Origin: Cohnella endophytica
GTDB lineage: Bacteria; Bacillota; Bacilli; Paenibacillales; Paenibacillaceae
Direction: 5' to 3'
Assembly: GCF_003628305.1 (NCBI RefSeq)
Contig: NZ_RBZM01000012.1
Location: 1 to 64,000, forward strand
Length of the DNA stretch: 64,000 bases
The position numbers were made by a program, and so were the translations under genes. Every line of letters begins with the position of its first letter. Within the stretch, counting starts at the first letter, position 1. This document shows, in pieces, positions 1 to 8,924 of this stretch. The notes beneath the pieces were generated by a model that was not told the DNA's origin, searched no databases, and saw nothing but the letters and a program-made list of their open reading frames with translations.

Positions 1-15
1 TCTTACGATCTGCAT
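1..15 (-). CDS. First codons of a gene leaving the window on the left
   Basis: On the minus strand an ATG at 15-13 is followed by codons for Gln, Ile, Val and Arg before the window ends. A good ribosome binding site (AGGAG, then six bases) precedes it. Only five codons are visible, so no function can be given. The start-site context is the only support. Confidence 0.35.
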
Positions 16-320
16 TCGTTTCTCCTCAAGCACTTTCCCTAAACGCATACTGTCCGCCTCCCCTATACAAATAGTCTAATTCAATTGGGGGACAAGACTC
101 CAGTTTAATTAGGGGGCCTTGGAGAAAACTACAGTAGGAATGTCTCGAAACGGACCAAATAGTCAATTGGGATAAAAACACCTGCACTTTCTGCAGGCTG
201 TTCGCCAAAAATCGAGTCTCGCGACCAACAACCTGTACAAAATGCAGATCAATTGTGGCGAACATGCAGCCACTACATAAATTTATCCAAACTAGCTCAT
301 CCTCTGGGAATCAAAGGCTC
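16..320. other. Gene-free stretch with a leftward hairpin
   Basis: I find no convincing gene here; the open frame at 26-265 has no ribosome binding site and no protein-like composition. The stretch contains loosely repeated CAATTGGG/TTAATTAGGGG elements near 82, 105 and 154, a pair of distant 7-bp inverted arms (TTCGCCA/TGGCGAA, about 207-265), and the terminator-like hairpin listed separately. It presumably holds the promoter and leader of the gene starting at 15. Confidence 0.4.
173..197 (-). terminator. Rho-independent terminator-like hairpin
   Basis: Read on the minus strand, CCTGCA-GAAAG-TGCAGG forms a 6-bp stem followed by TGTTTTTATC. The T-run fits an intrinsic terminator for leftward transcription, but no intact gene lies just upstream, so it may be a relic or a leader attenuator for the gene at 15. 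Confidence 0.5.
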
Positions 321-857
321 TAGTCAGGTAAAACCTAATTGCGTGCGCCGAAGCGACTTGAGTGAGGGCATTAGTTGGATAAAACCTGATTGCGTGCGCC
401 GAAGCGACTTGAGTGAGGGCTGTAGTTGGGTAAAACCTGATTGCGTGCGCCGAAGCGACTTGGGCGAGGGCTGTAGTTAGGTAATACCTGACTGCGTACG
501 AAGAAGCGACTTGAGTGAGGGTTGTAGTTGGGTAAAACCTGATTGCGTGCGCCGAAGCGACTTGAATGGGGGCTGTAGTTGGGTAAAACCTGATTGCGTG
601 CGCCGAAGCGACTTGAGTGAGGGCTGTAGTTGGGTAAAACCTGATTGCGTGCGCCGAAGCGACTTGAGTGAGGGGTGTAGTTAGGTAATACCTGACTGCG
701 TACGAAGAAGCGACTTGAGTGAGGGCTGTAGTTAGGCAACACTTAACTACAAGGTACGGGGTTACTTGAGCGGGAGATCTAGTTGGTTAAAACCTGACTG
801 CGTGCGTAGAAGGTGACTTGAGTGGGGCATGTAGTTAGGCAACACCTAACACAACAA
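320..857. repeat. Tandem array A: about eleven 51-bp units
   Basis: Units begin (at TAGT) at 321, 372, 423, 474, 525, 576, 627, 678, 729, 780 and 832, a strict 51-bp step with a single extra base before the last unit. Each unit has an imperfect dyad near its start, AGTTGGGT-AAA-ACCTGATT in the common form and AGTTAGGT-AAT-ACCTGACT in a variant. The rest is more conserved around GCGCCGAAGCGACTTGAG. No unique spacers separate units, so it is not a CRISPR array. The array starts where the leftward terminator at 854-879 ends. It is homologous, in opposite orientation, to array C. Confidence 0.95.
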
Positions 858-879
858 AAAACTCGCCTAAGGCGAGTTT
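854..879 (-). terminator. Intrinsic terminator bordering array A
   Basis: AAACTCGCC-TAA-GGCGAGTTT is a perfect 9-bp stem with a 3-base loop. On the minus strand it is followed by a T-run (A-run 856-860 on plus). It can end leftward transcripts coming from the MFS gene at 1358-2515 through array B. The T-run on the plus strand is too short for efficient rightward termination. Confidence 0.8.
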
Positions 880-1097
880 CACGACTGCCGCAACTAGCGT
901 TCACGAAGCACCATCCTACAACGAATGCCCTTTGCGGTACTCGTTGGGCGCCATACCCGTCAAAGCCGACTATCCGGGTCGCGTCAAAGGCTGGCACTGG
1001 AATCGTTTCCCGGACGGCACGACGCAAGCTTTCGGCGCGGCGTTGCAAGAATTCCAAGGCGGACGCATCGACAAAGACAAATTGCTGTTTGGACAAT
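880..1097 (+). pseudogene. Probable gene remnant between two arrays
   Basis: The plus-strand frame containing TTG at 932 reads like real protein: it includes YSLGAIPVKADYPGR and, further on, GWHWNRFPDGTTQAF followed by an amphipathic stretch ending KDKLL. There is no credible start or ribosome binding site, and the frame runs directly into array B at about 1098, where it becomes repeat translation. The left side begins at the terminator of array A. I cannot name the family; a C-terminal piece of an ABC binding protein is only a guess. It is best read as a fragment trapped between two arrays. Confidence 0.35.
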
Positions 1098-1337
1098 TAG
1101 CACGCTGTCAGCGTGTTGCAGACAGCTGCGGCGCTCCGTCTGGCCATTTAGCACGCTGACAGCGTGTTACAGGCAGTTGCGGCGCTCCGTTTGGACATTT
1201 AGCACGCTGTCAGCGTGTTGCAGGCAGCTGCGGTGCGCCATTCGGCCATTTAGCACGCTGCCAGCGTGTTACAAGCAGTTTCGGCGCTCCGTTCGACCAT
1301 TTAGCACGCTGACAGCGTGTTGCAGGCAGCTGCGGGG
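1098..1337. repeat. Tandem array B: five 51-bp units with a palindrome
   Basis: Units start at TAGCACGCTG at 1098, 1149, 1200, 1251 and 1302, exactly 51 bp apart. Each holds a near-perfect palindrome, AGCACGCTG-N-CAGCGTGTT, where the central base varies (T, A, T, C, A), and most units have a second palindrome GCAGCTGC about 12 bp later. The array begins about 20 bp past the stop codon of the leftward MFS gene. The sequence is unrelated to arrays A, C, D and E, yet the period is the same. Confidence 0.95.
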
Positions 1338-1357
1338 ACTTTGCCAAATGATTACGC

Positions 1358-2515
1358 CTACGCCCCTCCCGTCGCTTGCGCTCCCGATCTCTTCACTAAA
1401 GCTAACCCCATTCCGAAACCGGCCAGCGCCAGTACAGCCATAAACTTGTACAATGACGCGCCGCCGAAATGTTCGATGACCCAGCCTCCGACCGTCGAGC
1501 CGATAATGCCGGACACGCTGAAGAAGGTCGCGGTAAGGACCGTTTGTCCCGTCGATTTCCATTGCTCCGGCACGATCCGATACAAGTATTGCATGGCGCC
1601 TACGTAAAATATTACGAAAGTAAATCCTTGGAACACTTGAAGCGCGACGAGCCCGTATGGAGATCCAATCAACGAGCTAAGCAGGAACCTTAACGCGTAT
1701 AAGCCCGCCGCAACCGTCATCCATTGCGCTTCTTTGCCCGACTTGATCAATCGCGAGCTAACCGCGAACATTACGGTCTCGGTCAGCGTCATGATGAACC
1801 AGGACATTCCCGTCGAACGCACGTCTCCGCCTAACTGTTCCATATAAAGGCCGATAAAGGTGTCGTTCATCTTATGCGGGATCGCCACGATCAGCACGAC
1901 AAGGAAAAACGCCCAAGTGTGCGATTGTCCGAAGAACGACTTCAATTGAACGAACGATGCTCGGGAAGAGGACGATGCTTGAACGTCCGATAGTCCGAAA
2001 GCCAGTATTAGCGCGATCGCTCCCATGCCAAGAAAAATCCACGATAAGCTACTCATTCCCCATTGCTTCAGCGCGAACCCGGCCGTCAGCGATACGCATG
2101 CGTATCCGAGGGCGCCGAACATACGAACGGATCCGTACCCGACCTTCTCCCGCTGCGACGTCTGAAAGTTAAGGCTCTCCACGAGCGAATCCGTCGGCAA
2201 ATAAAATACGTTCATGAGCGCGACCAGGACGACCAGACTCCAAACCGTATCCGCTCGGTAAAGCAATGTTCCGACAAGCATCGAAGCCGTCAGCAAGAGA
2301 AGCAGCACCTTTTTGATCGTACGGTTCTTGTCGCTGACCATCCCCCATAACGGTTGGGCGAAGATGCTGATCAAGCTGCCGAATCCGAGAATGATACCGA
2401 TGCGCGTCCCCGACACGCCGACGCCGGCGCTGTACACCGGCAAGAACGAAATAAACAAAGCGAATAGTGCGAAATAAAAAAAGTTGAAGCCTTTTAAACG
2501 CGCGATAGTAGACAA
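1358..2515 (-). CDS. MFS transporter (phenylpropionate-permease-like)
   Basis: This is an integral membrane protein of about 385 residues with roughly twelve hydrophobic segments and MFS features, including the loop after helix 2 (GMVSDKNRTIKK). The N-terminal part resembles the MFS_1_like group that contains 3-phenylpropionate and nucleoside-type carriers; the substrate is unknown. I chose the TTG at 2515 because AAGGAG lies ten bases upstream and the product then starts at a typical cytoplasmic leader; a longer open frame reaches 2611 but overlaps a terminator hairpin. The gene stands alone after that terminator. Family is fairly sure, substrate not. Confidence 0.85.
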   Translation of the reverse strand: MSTIARLKGFNFFYFALFALFISFLPVYSAGVGVSGTRIGIILGFGSLISIFAQPLWGMVSDKNRTIKKVLLLLLTASMLVGTLLYRADTVWSLVVLVALMNVFYLPTDSLVESLNFQTSQREKVGYGSVRMFGALGYACVSLTAGFALKQWGMSSLSWIFLGMGAIALILAFGLSDVQASSSSRASFVQLKSFFGQSHTWAFFLVVLIVAIPHKMNDTFIGLYMEQLGGDVRSTGMSWFIMTLTETVMFAVSSRLIKSGKEAQWMTVAAGLYALRFLLSSLIGSPYGLVALQVFQGFTFVIFYVGAMQYLYRIVPEQWKSTGQTVLTATFFSVSGIIGSTVGGWVIEHFGGASLYKFMAVLALAGFGMGLALVKRSGAQATGGA

Positions 2516-2566
2516 GCTGCGATTTCTCCTTCTATAGATACGAATGTCCTTTATTGTAACGCAATA

Positions 2567-2603
2567 CAAAAAACCTTTCACCCCCCTGGAGGGGCGAAAG
2601 GTT
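2567..2603 (-). terminator. Terminator after the response-regulator operon
   Basis: AACCTTTC and GAAAGGTT (2572-2603) pair around an inner CCCC-TGGA-GGGG, and the minus strand continues into a T-run (A-run 568-573 of this kilobase). It closes the transport/two-component operon that starts at 9890 and separates it from the MFS gene. Confidence 0.85.
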
Positions 2604-2611
2604 CTCGTCAT

Positions 2612-2692
2612 CTACTTTAACGTACCTTGATACCACTGGTTCACTTCTTGGGTAACTTTGTCGCCGCACGACTTCTTCCAGGTCGCGACCAT
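2612..2692 (-). pseudogene. C-terminal tail of a sugar-binding protein
   Basis: Between the response-regulator stop (2699) and the terminator lies a 26-codon frame whose product begins MVATWKKSCGDKV and ends NQWYQGTLK. Extracellular sugar-binding proteins of CUT1 importers commonly end with a W-K-K-x-G-G-D-K-V-x-x-E-x-N/Q-x-Q-Y pattern, so this looks like the last helix of such a protein with the rest deleted. No ribosome binding site is present. It suggests a second binding-protein gene once followed the regulator, as in the 57-64 kb cluster. The family call is inference from motif memory. Confidence 0.55.
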
Positions 2693-2698
2693 TTTAAC

Positions 2699-4240
2699 TT
2701 ACAACTGCTTCTGCCGGTACTCCATGGCCGTGATGCCTTCGATTTCCCTGAACACCCGGTTGAATTGTTTCGGATTCTCGAATCCGACTTGGCGGCTGAT
2801 CTCGTAAATCCGACCGTCCGTCTCCGCCAGCAAGACCTTCGCTTTTTGGATTCGGATTTTCTTCAGGTAGTTCACGAAACTCTCGCCGGTATATTCCTTG
2901 AACCTTTCGCTGAAGTAGGAGTAATTGAGCGACACATGATTGGACACCACAGTCATGCTCAAGTCTTTATCGAAATGGGTGTGGATGTAGGCCAGGGCCC
3001 GTGCCATTTCTTTCTGGTCAACATAGACGGATTTTACGCCGCGCGCGTATTCGCTAAGACGAAGCAATAGCCCTTCCACGCAATGGATGTAATCCTGGAT
3101 ATTCATGAAGTTGTATAGGCTGCCCGCCAGCTTATACATCTTGATGATATCGACGGAGGCTTCCCCGTACGTATGGAACGCTTGGTCGAAAACCCGTTCG
3201 TTCAGCGCCAGACTGACGGATTCGAAGTACCCGATGTCCGCTTCCGCGAGCGCTTTCGGATTGAATAGCTCCATGAGCAGCGCCTTCATCTCTTTGTCCC
3301 TATCCGTACCCAGCATGTTGGCCAGCTTGCGTATCGTATCCTCGGACAGGCGGTACGTGCGGTCGCGGCGTTCCGATTGCTCGAACCGGATCAGCGCGGA
3401 ATCGGACCGGCTGAGCAGAATCCGATATTTCAAGGCATGGCACGCTTCATCGAATTTGATCTTCAGCTCGAGAAGGGATTGTCCACGATCGCTGATCCCC
3501 GCGGCGAAAGTCCCCGCGGAACCGGGAAAGGTTGCCAAGTCGGCGACCATGTCCCGGAACCGCTCCATGCGAGTCGTTAGTACGACAAGCCGGCCGTCCT
3601 TGTTCTCTAGCGTCAGACAATCCCCTTCCGATCCGCCTCTTGCCAACAATTCCTTGCCTTTTACCACGTTCCGTTCGTATTCCGGCGAAGACAGAATTCC
3701 GACGTAGAAACACGGCTCGAAAATGTCCAATCCTGCGTCGCGGCATCTAGCTTCCACCTCGGCCGAGCCGATATCCGACCGGGCCCAGACGTAGCCGAGC
3801 GCATTGACCTGCATGCCTTCCAAGTAACGATCCGTCGCTTCCAGGCGATCATGGATGGAAGCTTGCTGCGCAAGCTCCGACTCGATCCGCCCCAATGCCG
3901 CGAACAGATCCTCGCGAACGATCGGTTTGAGCAAATACTCCTTCACCTTATGCTTGATCGCTTCCTTGGCGTATTGGAAATCATCGTACCCGCTCAGAAT
4001 GAGCATAGCCGGAACGTATGGGCGAATGGCCAGCGTACGAATCAGCTCGATTCCATCCATCTCCGGCATCCGGATGTCCGTGATCACGATATCGAACGGA
4101 ACCGCTTCATGCAGCTCCGTCGCTTGTTTGCCGTCGGCCGCGAGCTCGATGCGGTAACGATCCGGAAACTCCCGTTCGATCATCGCCTTCAAGCCCACCC
4201 GGATATTGCGCTCGTCATCCACGATCAGCAGCGTCCTCAT
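2699..4240 (-). CDS. AraC-type response regulator (YesN-like)
   Basis: The 513-residue product has an N-terminal receiver domain (acidic pair Asp8-Asp9, phosphoacceptor Asp55 in TDIRMPEMDG, conserved Lys in the LLKP motif near 104) and a C-terminal AraC double helix-turn-helix over about the last 100 residues. Between them is a long linker domain typical of YesN-like regulators. The ATG at 4240 is preferred because GGGAGGT lies nine bases upstream; it overlaps the kinase gene by 26 bases, implying translational coupling. Phosphorylated by the neighbouring kinase, it most likely activates the adjacent sugar importer genes. Confidence 0.92.
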   Translation of the reverse strand: MRTLLIVDDERNIRVGLKAMIEREFPDRYRIELAADGKQATELHEAVPFDIVITDIRMPEMDGIELIRTLAIRPYVPAMLILSGYDDFQYAKEAIKHKVKEYLLKPIVREDLFAALGRIESELAQQASIHDRLEATDRYLEGMQVNALGYVWARSDIGSAEVEARCRDAGLDIFEPCFYVGILSSPEYERNVVKGKELLARGGSEGDCLTLENKDGRLVVLTTRMERFRDMVADLATFPGSAGTFAAGISDRGQSLLELKIKFDEACHALKYRILLSRSDSALIRFEQSERRDRTYRLSEDTIRKLANMLGTDRDKEMKALLMELFNPKALAEADIGYFESVSLALNERVFDQAFHTYGEASVDIIKMYKLAGSLYNFMNIQDYIHCVEGLLLRLSEYARGVKSVYVDQKEMARALAYIHTHFDKDLSMTVVSNHVSLNYSYFSERFKEYTGESFVNYLKKIRIQKAKVLLAETDGRIYEISRQVGFENPKQFNRVFREIEGITAMEYRQKQL

Positions 4241-6131
4241 GTCCGGATAACCTCCCAACCACGATAAAATAAGGAATACGGATCGTCACGCGGGTATACC
4301 GGCCTTCCGCGCTGTCGATCTGCAATCCGTATTCGTTGCCGTAATGCATTTGGATCCGGCTGTGCACGTTCGCTAGGCCGATTCCGTTTCCTTTGCCGGG
4401 CGTCTCATCTCCGTCCGGAGCCGGGGCAACCCACCGCTCCGCGCGACCGATGCGCCGGTTCAGCTCTTCCGCCTGATCATCGGTCATCCCGGCCCCGTCG
4501 TCGGTCACCGAAATCATCATGACGCCGCCGGAAGCCTCCGCCCGGATTTCGATAGTTAACGGTCGATTGAGAAGACCGTGTTTCACGGAATTCTCGACGA
4601 TCGGCTGCAGCGACATCTTGAGCAACTCTTGATCCAGCGCGTCGTCCGGAATATCTGTCACCAACGTCACTTTATCTTCGAAGCGGACGTTCGCAATGTT
4701 GACGTAGTTGCTGATGTGGTTGATTTCGTCCCTTAGGCGAACATGTTCCTTGGTCCATCTCATGTTGTAGCGCATCATGCTGCCGAGGGAAGTGAGCGCG
4801 TCGGAAATCTCGCGGTGGTCGTGAACCTCCGCCATCATCTTGATGTTCTCGAGCGTGTTGTACAGAAAATGTGAATCGATCTGGTTCTTGAGCGTGGCAA
4901 GTTCGGCTTCCTTGGCCGCGGCCTGCTTGTTGACCGCCTCCGCGATCAGCTCGCCCATTTTGCGGAGCATCTTGCGGAAATGATGGGCGAGCTCCCCGAC
5001 TTCGCCTCCGCCTCGGATGCCTACGTCGAAGTTGAAGTCCCCTTGCCTCACCTTTTTGACGGAATCCGTAAGCACGTGCAGCTTTTTCAAGATGATCGCG
5101 TTCATGAAATAGGTGGAGAGGGTGAGAATCGCCAGCAAAATGACGTTGGCGAGCAGAATCCAGTTTCGCGTCCTGTTGATCTCCTCATACACGTGATCGA
5201 GCGACACGAGCTTCACCATATAGGCTTGAAGCGGTTCGATATAAGAATAAACGACCAGGTAGGGCTTTCCCGAAACGGAGAAATCGAAGTTCCCCGTTCC
5301 GCCCTCCGTAGTGCGAATCGATGAAACCTGCTGTTTCAGCGTTTCCTCGGTCAGGCCCGCCCGGTCCAGAAAGCTTTCGCCCGGATAACGGTAAATGGCT
5401 CCGGCCTGGTCCAACACGACCAACTGGGATTTATCGTCCTGCAGCGGACTGAACGTATTCGGGAAAAAGCTTGCTAGCTGCATGTCTACTTGGACGATGC
5501 CGACGTGCGAGCCTTTCGGATATTCGATTCCCCGGTACAGCGAAATTCTCGGGATATGGTCATTCTTAGGGTCTGAACGAGCTTGAAGCAACTCCCTCTT
5601 CTCCCGGCTGAAATTCCATACGTTCGTCTCGCCGGCATTCATCACTACCGGAAACCACGGATCCTGCTGGATGCGCTTCTCGTAGAAGAATACCGGCGAG
5701 ATCTCGTAGGTTTTCGGATTGCTCATGTAAATCCGGATGTCATCCAAGCTGGGGTTGTTGTACTGTAACCGGAGAATATCCTTCATCCGGATGTTGTCAA
5801 TATCGATCAATTCTAGAGCCGTGAGCTCGACCGATTGCTCCAGATACTCCCGAACCTTATCATTGGTTGCGATCTGGGCGGCGCGAATCATCGTCTCCAT
5901 ATTGTTTTTGATATGTACCTGTTCAATCTCGAGCGAATTGCGGCTATTTTTCTTCAACTCCTCAATCGTATTGCTGGTAAATCCCCTGAATACGTAGAGC
6001 GAGATCAGTACGCTAGGGAGCAGCATAATCAGAATGTAGGCGACTACGAGCCTCTTCTGCAAAGTCATCTGCTCTAATCTGAAGCGCCATTTGTCGAATC
6101 TGCTTGGCCGAAATCGCCGCATCCGCGTCAC
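4215..6131 (-). CDS. Sensor histidine kinase (YesM-like)
   Basis: The 638-residue membrane kinase has a first transmembrane helix near residues 28-48, a roughly 280-residue extracellular sensor region, a second helix near 320-340, a HAMP domain, a His_kinase motif with phosphoacceptor His421 in IDSHFLYNTLENI, and a HATPase_c domain with intact DDGAGM and GNGIGLANV boxes. This is the LytS/YesM class that pairs with AraC-type regulators. It follows the binding-protein gene after a bidirectional terminator, so its expression is probably lower than that of the transporter genes. The ligand is probably an extracellular oligosaccharide (inference). Confidence 0.92.
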   Translation of the reverse strand: MTRMRRFRPSRFDKWRFRLEQMTLQKRLVVAYILIMLLPSVLISLYVFRGFTSNTIEELKKNSRNSLEIEQVHIKNNMETMIRAAQIATNDKVREYLEQSVELTALELIDIDNIRMKDILRLQYNNPSLDDIRIYMSNPKTYEISPVFFYEKRIQQDPWFPVVMNAGETNVWNFSREKRELLQARSDPKNDHIPRISLYRGIEYPKGSHVGIVQVDMQLASFFPNTFSPLQDDKSQLVVLDQAGAIYRYPGESFLDRAGLTEETLKQQVSSIRTTEGGTGNFDFSVSGKPYLVVYSYIEPLQAYMVKLVSLDHVYEEINRTRNWILLANVILLAILTLSTYFMNAIILKKLHVLTDSVKKVRQGDFNFDVGIRGGGEVGELAHHFRKMLRKMGELIAEAVNKQAAAKEAELATLKNQIDSHFLYNTLENIKMMAEVHDHREISDALTSLGSMMRYNMRWTKEHVRLRDEINHISNYVNIANVRFEDKVTLVTDIPDDALDQELLKMSLQPIVENSVKHGLLNRPLTIEIRAEASGGVMMISVTDDGAGMTDDQAEELNRRIGRAERWVAPAPDGDETPGKGNGIGLANVHSRIQMHYGNEYGLQIDSAEGRYTRVTIRIPYFIVVGRLSGHEDAADRG

Positions 6132-6202
6132 TTCCGTTTCGCTGCCTTAAGTTTGATTTCATTGTATCACTGACCGCTTGCCAGCGGTCCCGTAAACGCC
6201 CG

Positions 6203-6230
6203 AAAAAACCCAGGCAGGCTGGGTTTTTTT
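6203..6230. terminator. Bidirectional terminator between binding protein and kinase
   Basis: A-run, CCCAG, loop GCAGG, CTGGG and T-run form a compact symmetrical hairpin with U-tracts possible in both directions. It lies between the binding-protein gene and the kinase gene, so it should cut down read-through from the abundant transporter mRNA into the regulatory genes. Confidence 0.85.
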
Positions 6231-6246
6231 CGGACTGCATATGGAA

Positions 6247-7950
6247 CTACTTCATGAATTCGGCAAGCTTTTTCACGTTTGCTTCGTACAGATTCTGGCG
6301 ATAAGCCTGCACATCGGCGTAACCCATCTTGTCGCGTTTGGCGACGAAATCGCTCAGGATTTGATCGAAATCGGCATCCGACTTGGAGAGCAGTAATTTC
6401 GGAAGAACTTTGCCCCATTCGTTGGAGATTTTCGTCAGGTTGATGCCTTCCTTAGATGTCGCCGGCGGGTTTAACAAGTCGAATTCCGAGTAACTCTTCG
6501 TTTTGCCTTTCGTCCAATCTTCGAGCTGCTTGAATGGTTCGACGGCCGGAGGCGCCCACTGAAGGTTCATGTTCGTGTCCATCAGCATCCAGAACGTATA
6601 GGAAGAACCGTATTTCTTATCGAATGCGGAACGGTCCGTATCCATCAGCGTTTTCGCTTCCGGAAGGAATTGGTCTTTACCGTCGATCGTATCGTAGGAG
6701 ACGCCTTTTTCGCCTAGGTACAGATCTTTTTGTCCTTCTTCGCTGATCAGGTAGCTAAGGAATTTGATCGCTCTTTCCTTGTCTTTGACCTTCTTGGAGA
6801 TCAGCGTGACCGTCCAACCGGAGATCGCAGGGCCGGCAAGCGTCGGCGCGTCCATGTTGGCATTAGCAGGTCCTTCGACCGCAATATAGACGGAATTCGG
6901 ATCGTTGGCGAACAACACGTTTTGCTGCGCCGCGAAGTCGGTGCGTTGATACAGCATCGCGAAGTAACGGCCTTGCGCGATTTTTTCTTCCATTTGCGCG
7001 CGTTTGTCGACGAAGACGTCCTTCGCGATCAAGCCGTCTTGATTCGCTTGACGGAATACCTTGAGCCACTTTACGAATTCCGGGTCGGTCGTACGGTCGT
7101 ACAGCTTGCCGTCTTTCTCGCGCGGCAAGGCTAGGAAGCTGGACAAGTAAGAAGAATCCTGCGACATGTCGACGAACGAATAGTTGCCGCTATCGCCGAA
7201 TTCATGGAATCCGATCGGAATGAGCGGTTGTCCGTTCACTTCCGGGAATTTCTCTTTGGCGAGTTTCAGCGCGTTCAGGAAACCTTCCGGCGTCCGCATA
7301 TCCGGTTTGCCGATCGCTTCATAGATATCTTTGCGCACGGCGAAAGTTTGGTTGGACGTGAACTGCGTGCCGTACGTCTGGAAGTCTTTCGGTGAAGAGG
7401 AAGCGTTGGGATACACGTACGTCTTGCCGTCCGGCTGCGCGTACCAGGACAATTTGGCCGGGTCGGCGACTTTGAAGAAATACGGATCGTATTGATCGGC
7501 CAGATCCGTCAAAGACTCGACCAAACCTCCCTCCACCATTTTCTTCACGTTGTCTTCCCACCAACCCAGCGTGATGAAGTCCGGAAGCTGGTTGGATGCG
7601 ATCAAGGCATTGAGCTTCTCGTTCTCGTTACCGGCCGGTACGATGAAGTTGATGTTCACGCCGGTTTTCTTCGTGACGTACTGGGAAGTCGGGTCGACGC
7701 CCCATTTGTTCGGGAACCAGGCGAAGTTCAGGTACCAATCGAACGTGATCGGCGAAGTATCCGCCTTCCAGCCCGGTTCGTCGGCCGACGGCGAAGCGCT
7801 GGCGTTCTCTGCCGATTCGGAAGGCTCGCTCGAAGCCGAAGGCGTGCTGGAACTCGTGCCGCTGGATTCCGGTTCGTTCTTCGAGCCGGAACAAGCGACA
7901 ATGGTAATCATTAGTGATGCGATTACTGCAAAGGCAAGCCATTTTCTCAT
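6247..7950 (-). CDS. Sugar ABC transporter binding lipoprotein (LplA-like)
   Basis: The product (about 567 residues) starts with a lipoprotein signal peptide (LMITIVAC, acylated Cys at position 20 from the chosen start) followed by a Ser/Pro/Glu-rich linker. The rest is a large extracellular solute-binding protein of the LplA type used with LplB/LplC-like permeases. The second ATG at 7950 is chosen because AAAGGGG lies seven bases upstream; the first ATG (7956) is too close to it. The two permease genes are directly upstream in the same operon. Substrate is unknown; large binding proteins of this type typically take complex plant oligosaccharides. Confidence 0.92.
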   Translation of the reverse strand: MRKWLAFAVIASLMITIVACSGSKNEPESSGTSSSTPSASSEPSESAENASASPSADEPGWKADTSPITFDWYLNFAWFPNKWGVDPTSQYVTKKTGVNINFIVPAGNENEKLNALIASNQLPDFITLGWWEDNVKKMVEGGLVESLTDLADQYDPYFFKVADPAKLSWYAQPDGKTYVYPNASSSPKDFQTYGTQFTSNQTFAVRKDIYEAIGKPDMRTPEGFLNALKLAKEKFPEVNGQPLIPIGFHEFGDSGNYSFVDMSQDSSYLSSFLALPREKDGKLYDRTTDPEFVKWLKVFRQANQDGLIAKDVFVDKRAQMEEKIAQGRYFAMLYQRTDFAAQQNVLFANDPNSVYIAVEGPANANMDAPTLAGPAISGWTVTLISKKVKDKERAIKFLSYLISEEGQKDLYLGEKGVSYDTIDGKDQFLPEAKTLMDTDRSAFDKKYGSSYTFWMLMDTNMNLQWAPPAVEPFKQLEDWTKGKTKSYSEFDLLNPPATSKEGINLTKISNEWGKVLPKLLLSKSDADFDQILSDFVAKRDKMGYADVQAYRQNLYEANVKKLAEFMK

Positions 7951-8014
7951 TGTCATACCCCTTTGAGATAGATTGTATAAGATTCTCCCTATCGGGAAAA
8001 GTGAAACCGCGAGA

Positions 8015-8914
8015 TTAGCCTTTCAGCGAGCCGATCATGAGGCCTTTCACGAAATATCGTTGCAGGAACGGGTAAGCGAGCACAATCGGAAGCGTCGTGA
8101 TGACCATGGTCGCCATCTTCAGCGATTGACCCGTCACTCTTCGGTTGATGGCCCCACCTACGTTCTGAACCATCTGGTTGGAGCTGGACTGGGCGATGAC
8201 CCGGTACAGGAACGTCTGTATCGGCTGCAGGGATTCCGTGTTCGTATACAGCAATCCCGTGAAGTAGTCATTCCACTGCCATACGCCATGGAACAGGGCG
8301 ATCGTGGCGACGACCGGCATGGACACGGGCAGAACGATCCGCACGAAAACCGTGAAATCGTTCGCCCCGTCGATCTTGGCTGCTTCCTCCAATCCTTCGG
8401 GAATTTCCCGAAAGAACGCGAGGAAGATAATGAGATCGAAGAAACTGAACATGGCCGGATAGATATACACGCCGAAATGGTCAAGCAATCCCAGGTCGCG
8501 GTACCATAAGTAGGTCGGGATCAGCCCGCCGTTAAAGAACATGGTGATCGTCCCGATGATCATGTAAAAGTTGCGCCCAATCAATTCCTTCCTTGAAAAG
8601 GCGTAGGCGACCATCGCCGTGAAGAAAACATGGATGACGGTCCCAATGACCGTCTTGGCGACAGTGATGCCCATTGCCGTCATAATCCCCGCGTTTTTGA
8701 AAACCGTCGAATAGTTCTCTGTGCTGAACATCCGGGGAATCCAGTAAATGTTGCCCATGGTCATGGCTTCCTTGCCGTCGTTGAACGAGTTGACCAGAAC
8801 GTACCATATCGGGTACAGAGTGACGAAACAAAGGAGCAGCATGACAGTCACGTTAAGGTTGTCGAAAAGGATTTCTCCAAGCGTTCTGCGTTTTCTCGTT
8901 AACAGGGTTATCAC
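8015..8914 (-). CDS. Sugar ABC transporter permease (LplC/MalG-like)
   Basis: This 299-residue membrane protein has six predicted helices and the cytoplasmic EAA loop (EEAAKIDGAND near residue 190) that docks to the shared ATPase. It ends with the MIGSLKG tail typical of CUT1 inner permeases. The start is a GTG with a weak ribosome binding site, ten bases after the upstream permease stop, suggesting coupled translation. It forms the heterodimeric channel with the product of 8925-9890. No ATPase gene is present in the cluster. Confidence 0.92.
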   Translation of the reverse strand: MITLLTRKRRTLGEILFDNLNVTVMLLLCFVTLYPIWYVLVNSFNDGKEAMTMGNIYWIPRMFSTENYSTVFKNAGIMTAMGITVAKTVIGTVIHVFFTAMVAYAFSRKELIGRNFYMIIGTITMFFNGGLIPTYLWYRDLGLLDHFGVYIYPAMFSFFDLIIFLAFFREIPEGLEEAAKIDGANDFTVFVRIVLPVSMPVVATIALFHGVWQWNDYFTGLLYTNTESLQPIQTFLYRVIAQSSSNQMVQNVGGAINRRVTGQSLKMATMVITTLPIVLAYPFLQRYFVKGLMIGSLKG

Positions 8915-8924
8915 CGCCCGGATT

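Noticed and set aside
371..742. 123-residue frame in array A as a gene
   Set aside because: It is a pure repeat translation without start signal, and it ends where one unit happens to contain TAA. Array E with a 52-bp period shows that the array class is not coding in general.
320..857. Array A (and C, D, E) as CRISPR arrays
   Set aside because: The whole 51-52 bp unit repeats; there are no unique spacers between conserved repeats and no cas genes nearby.
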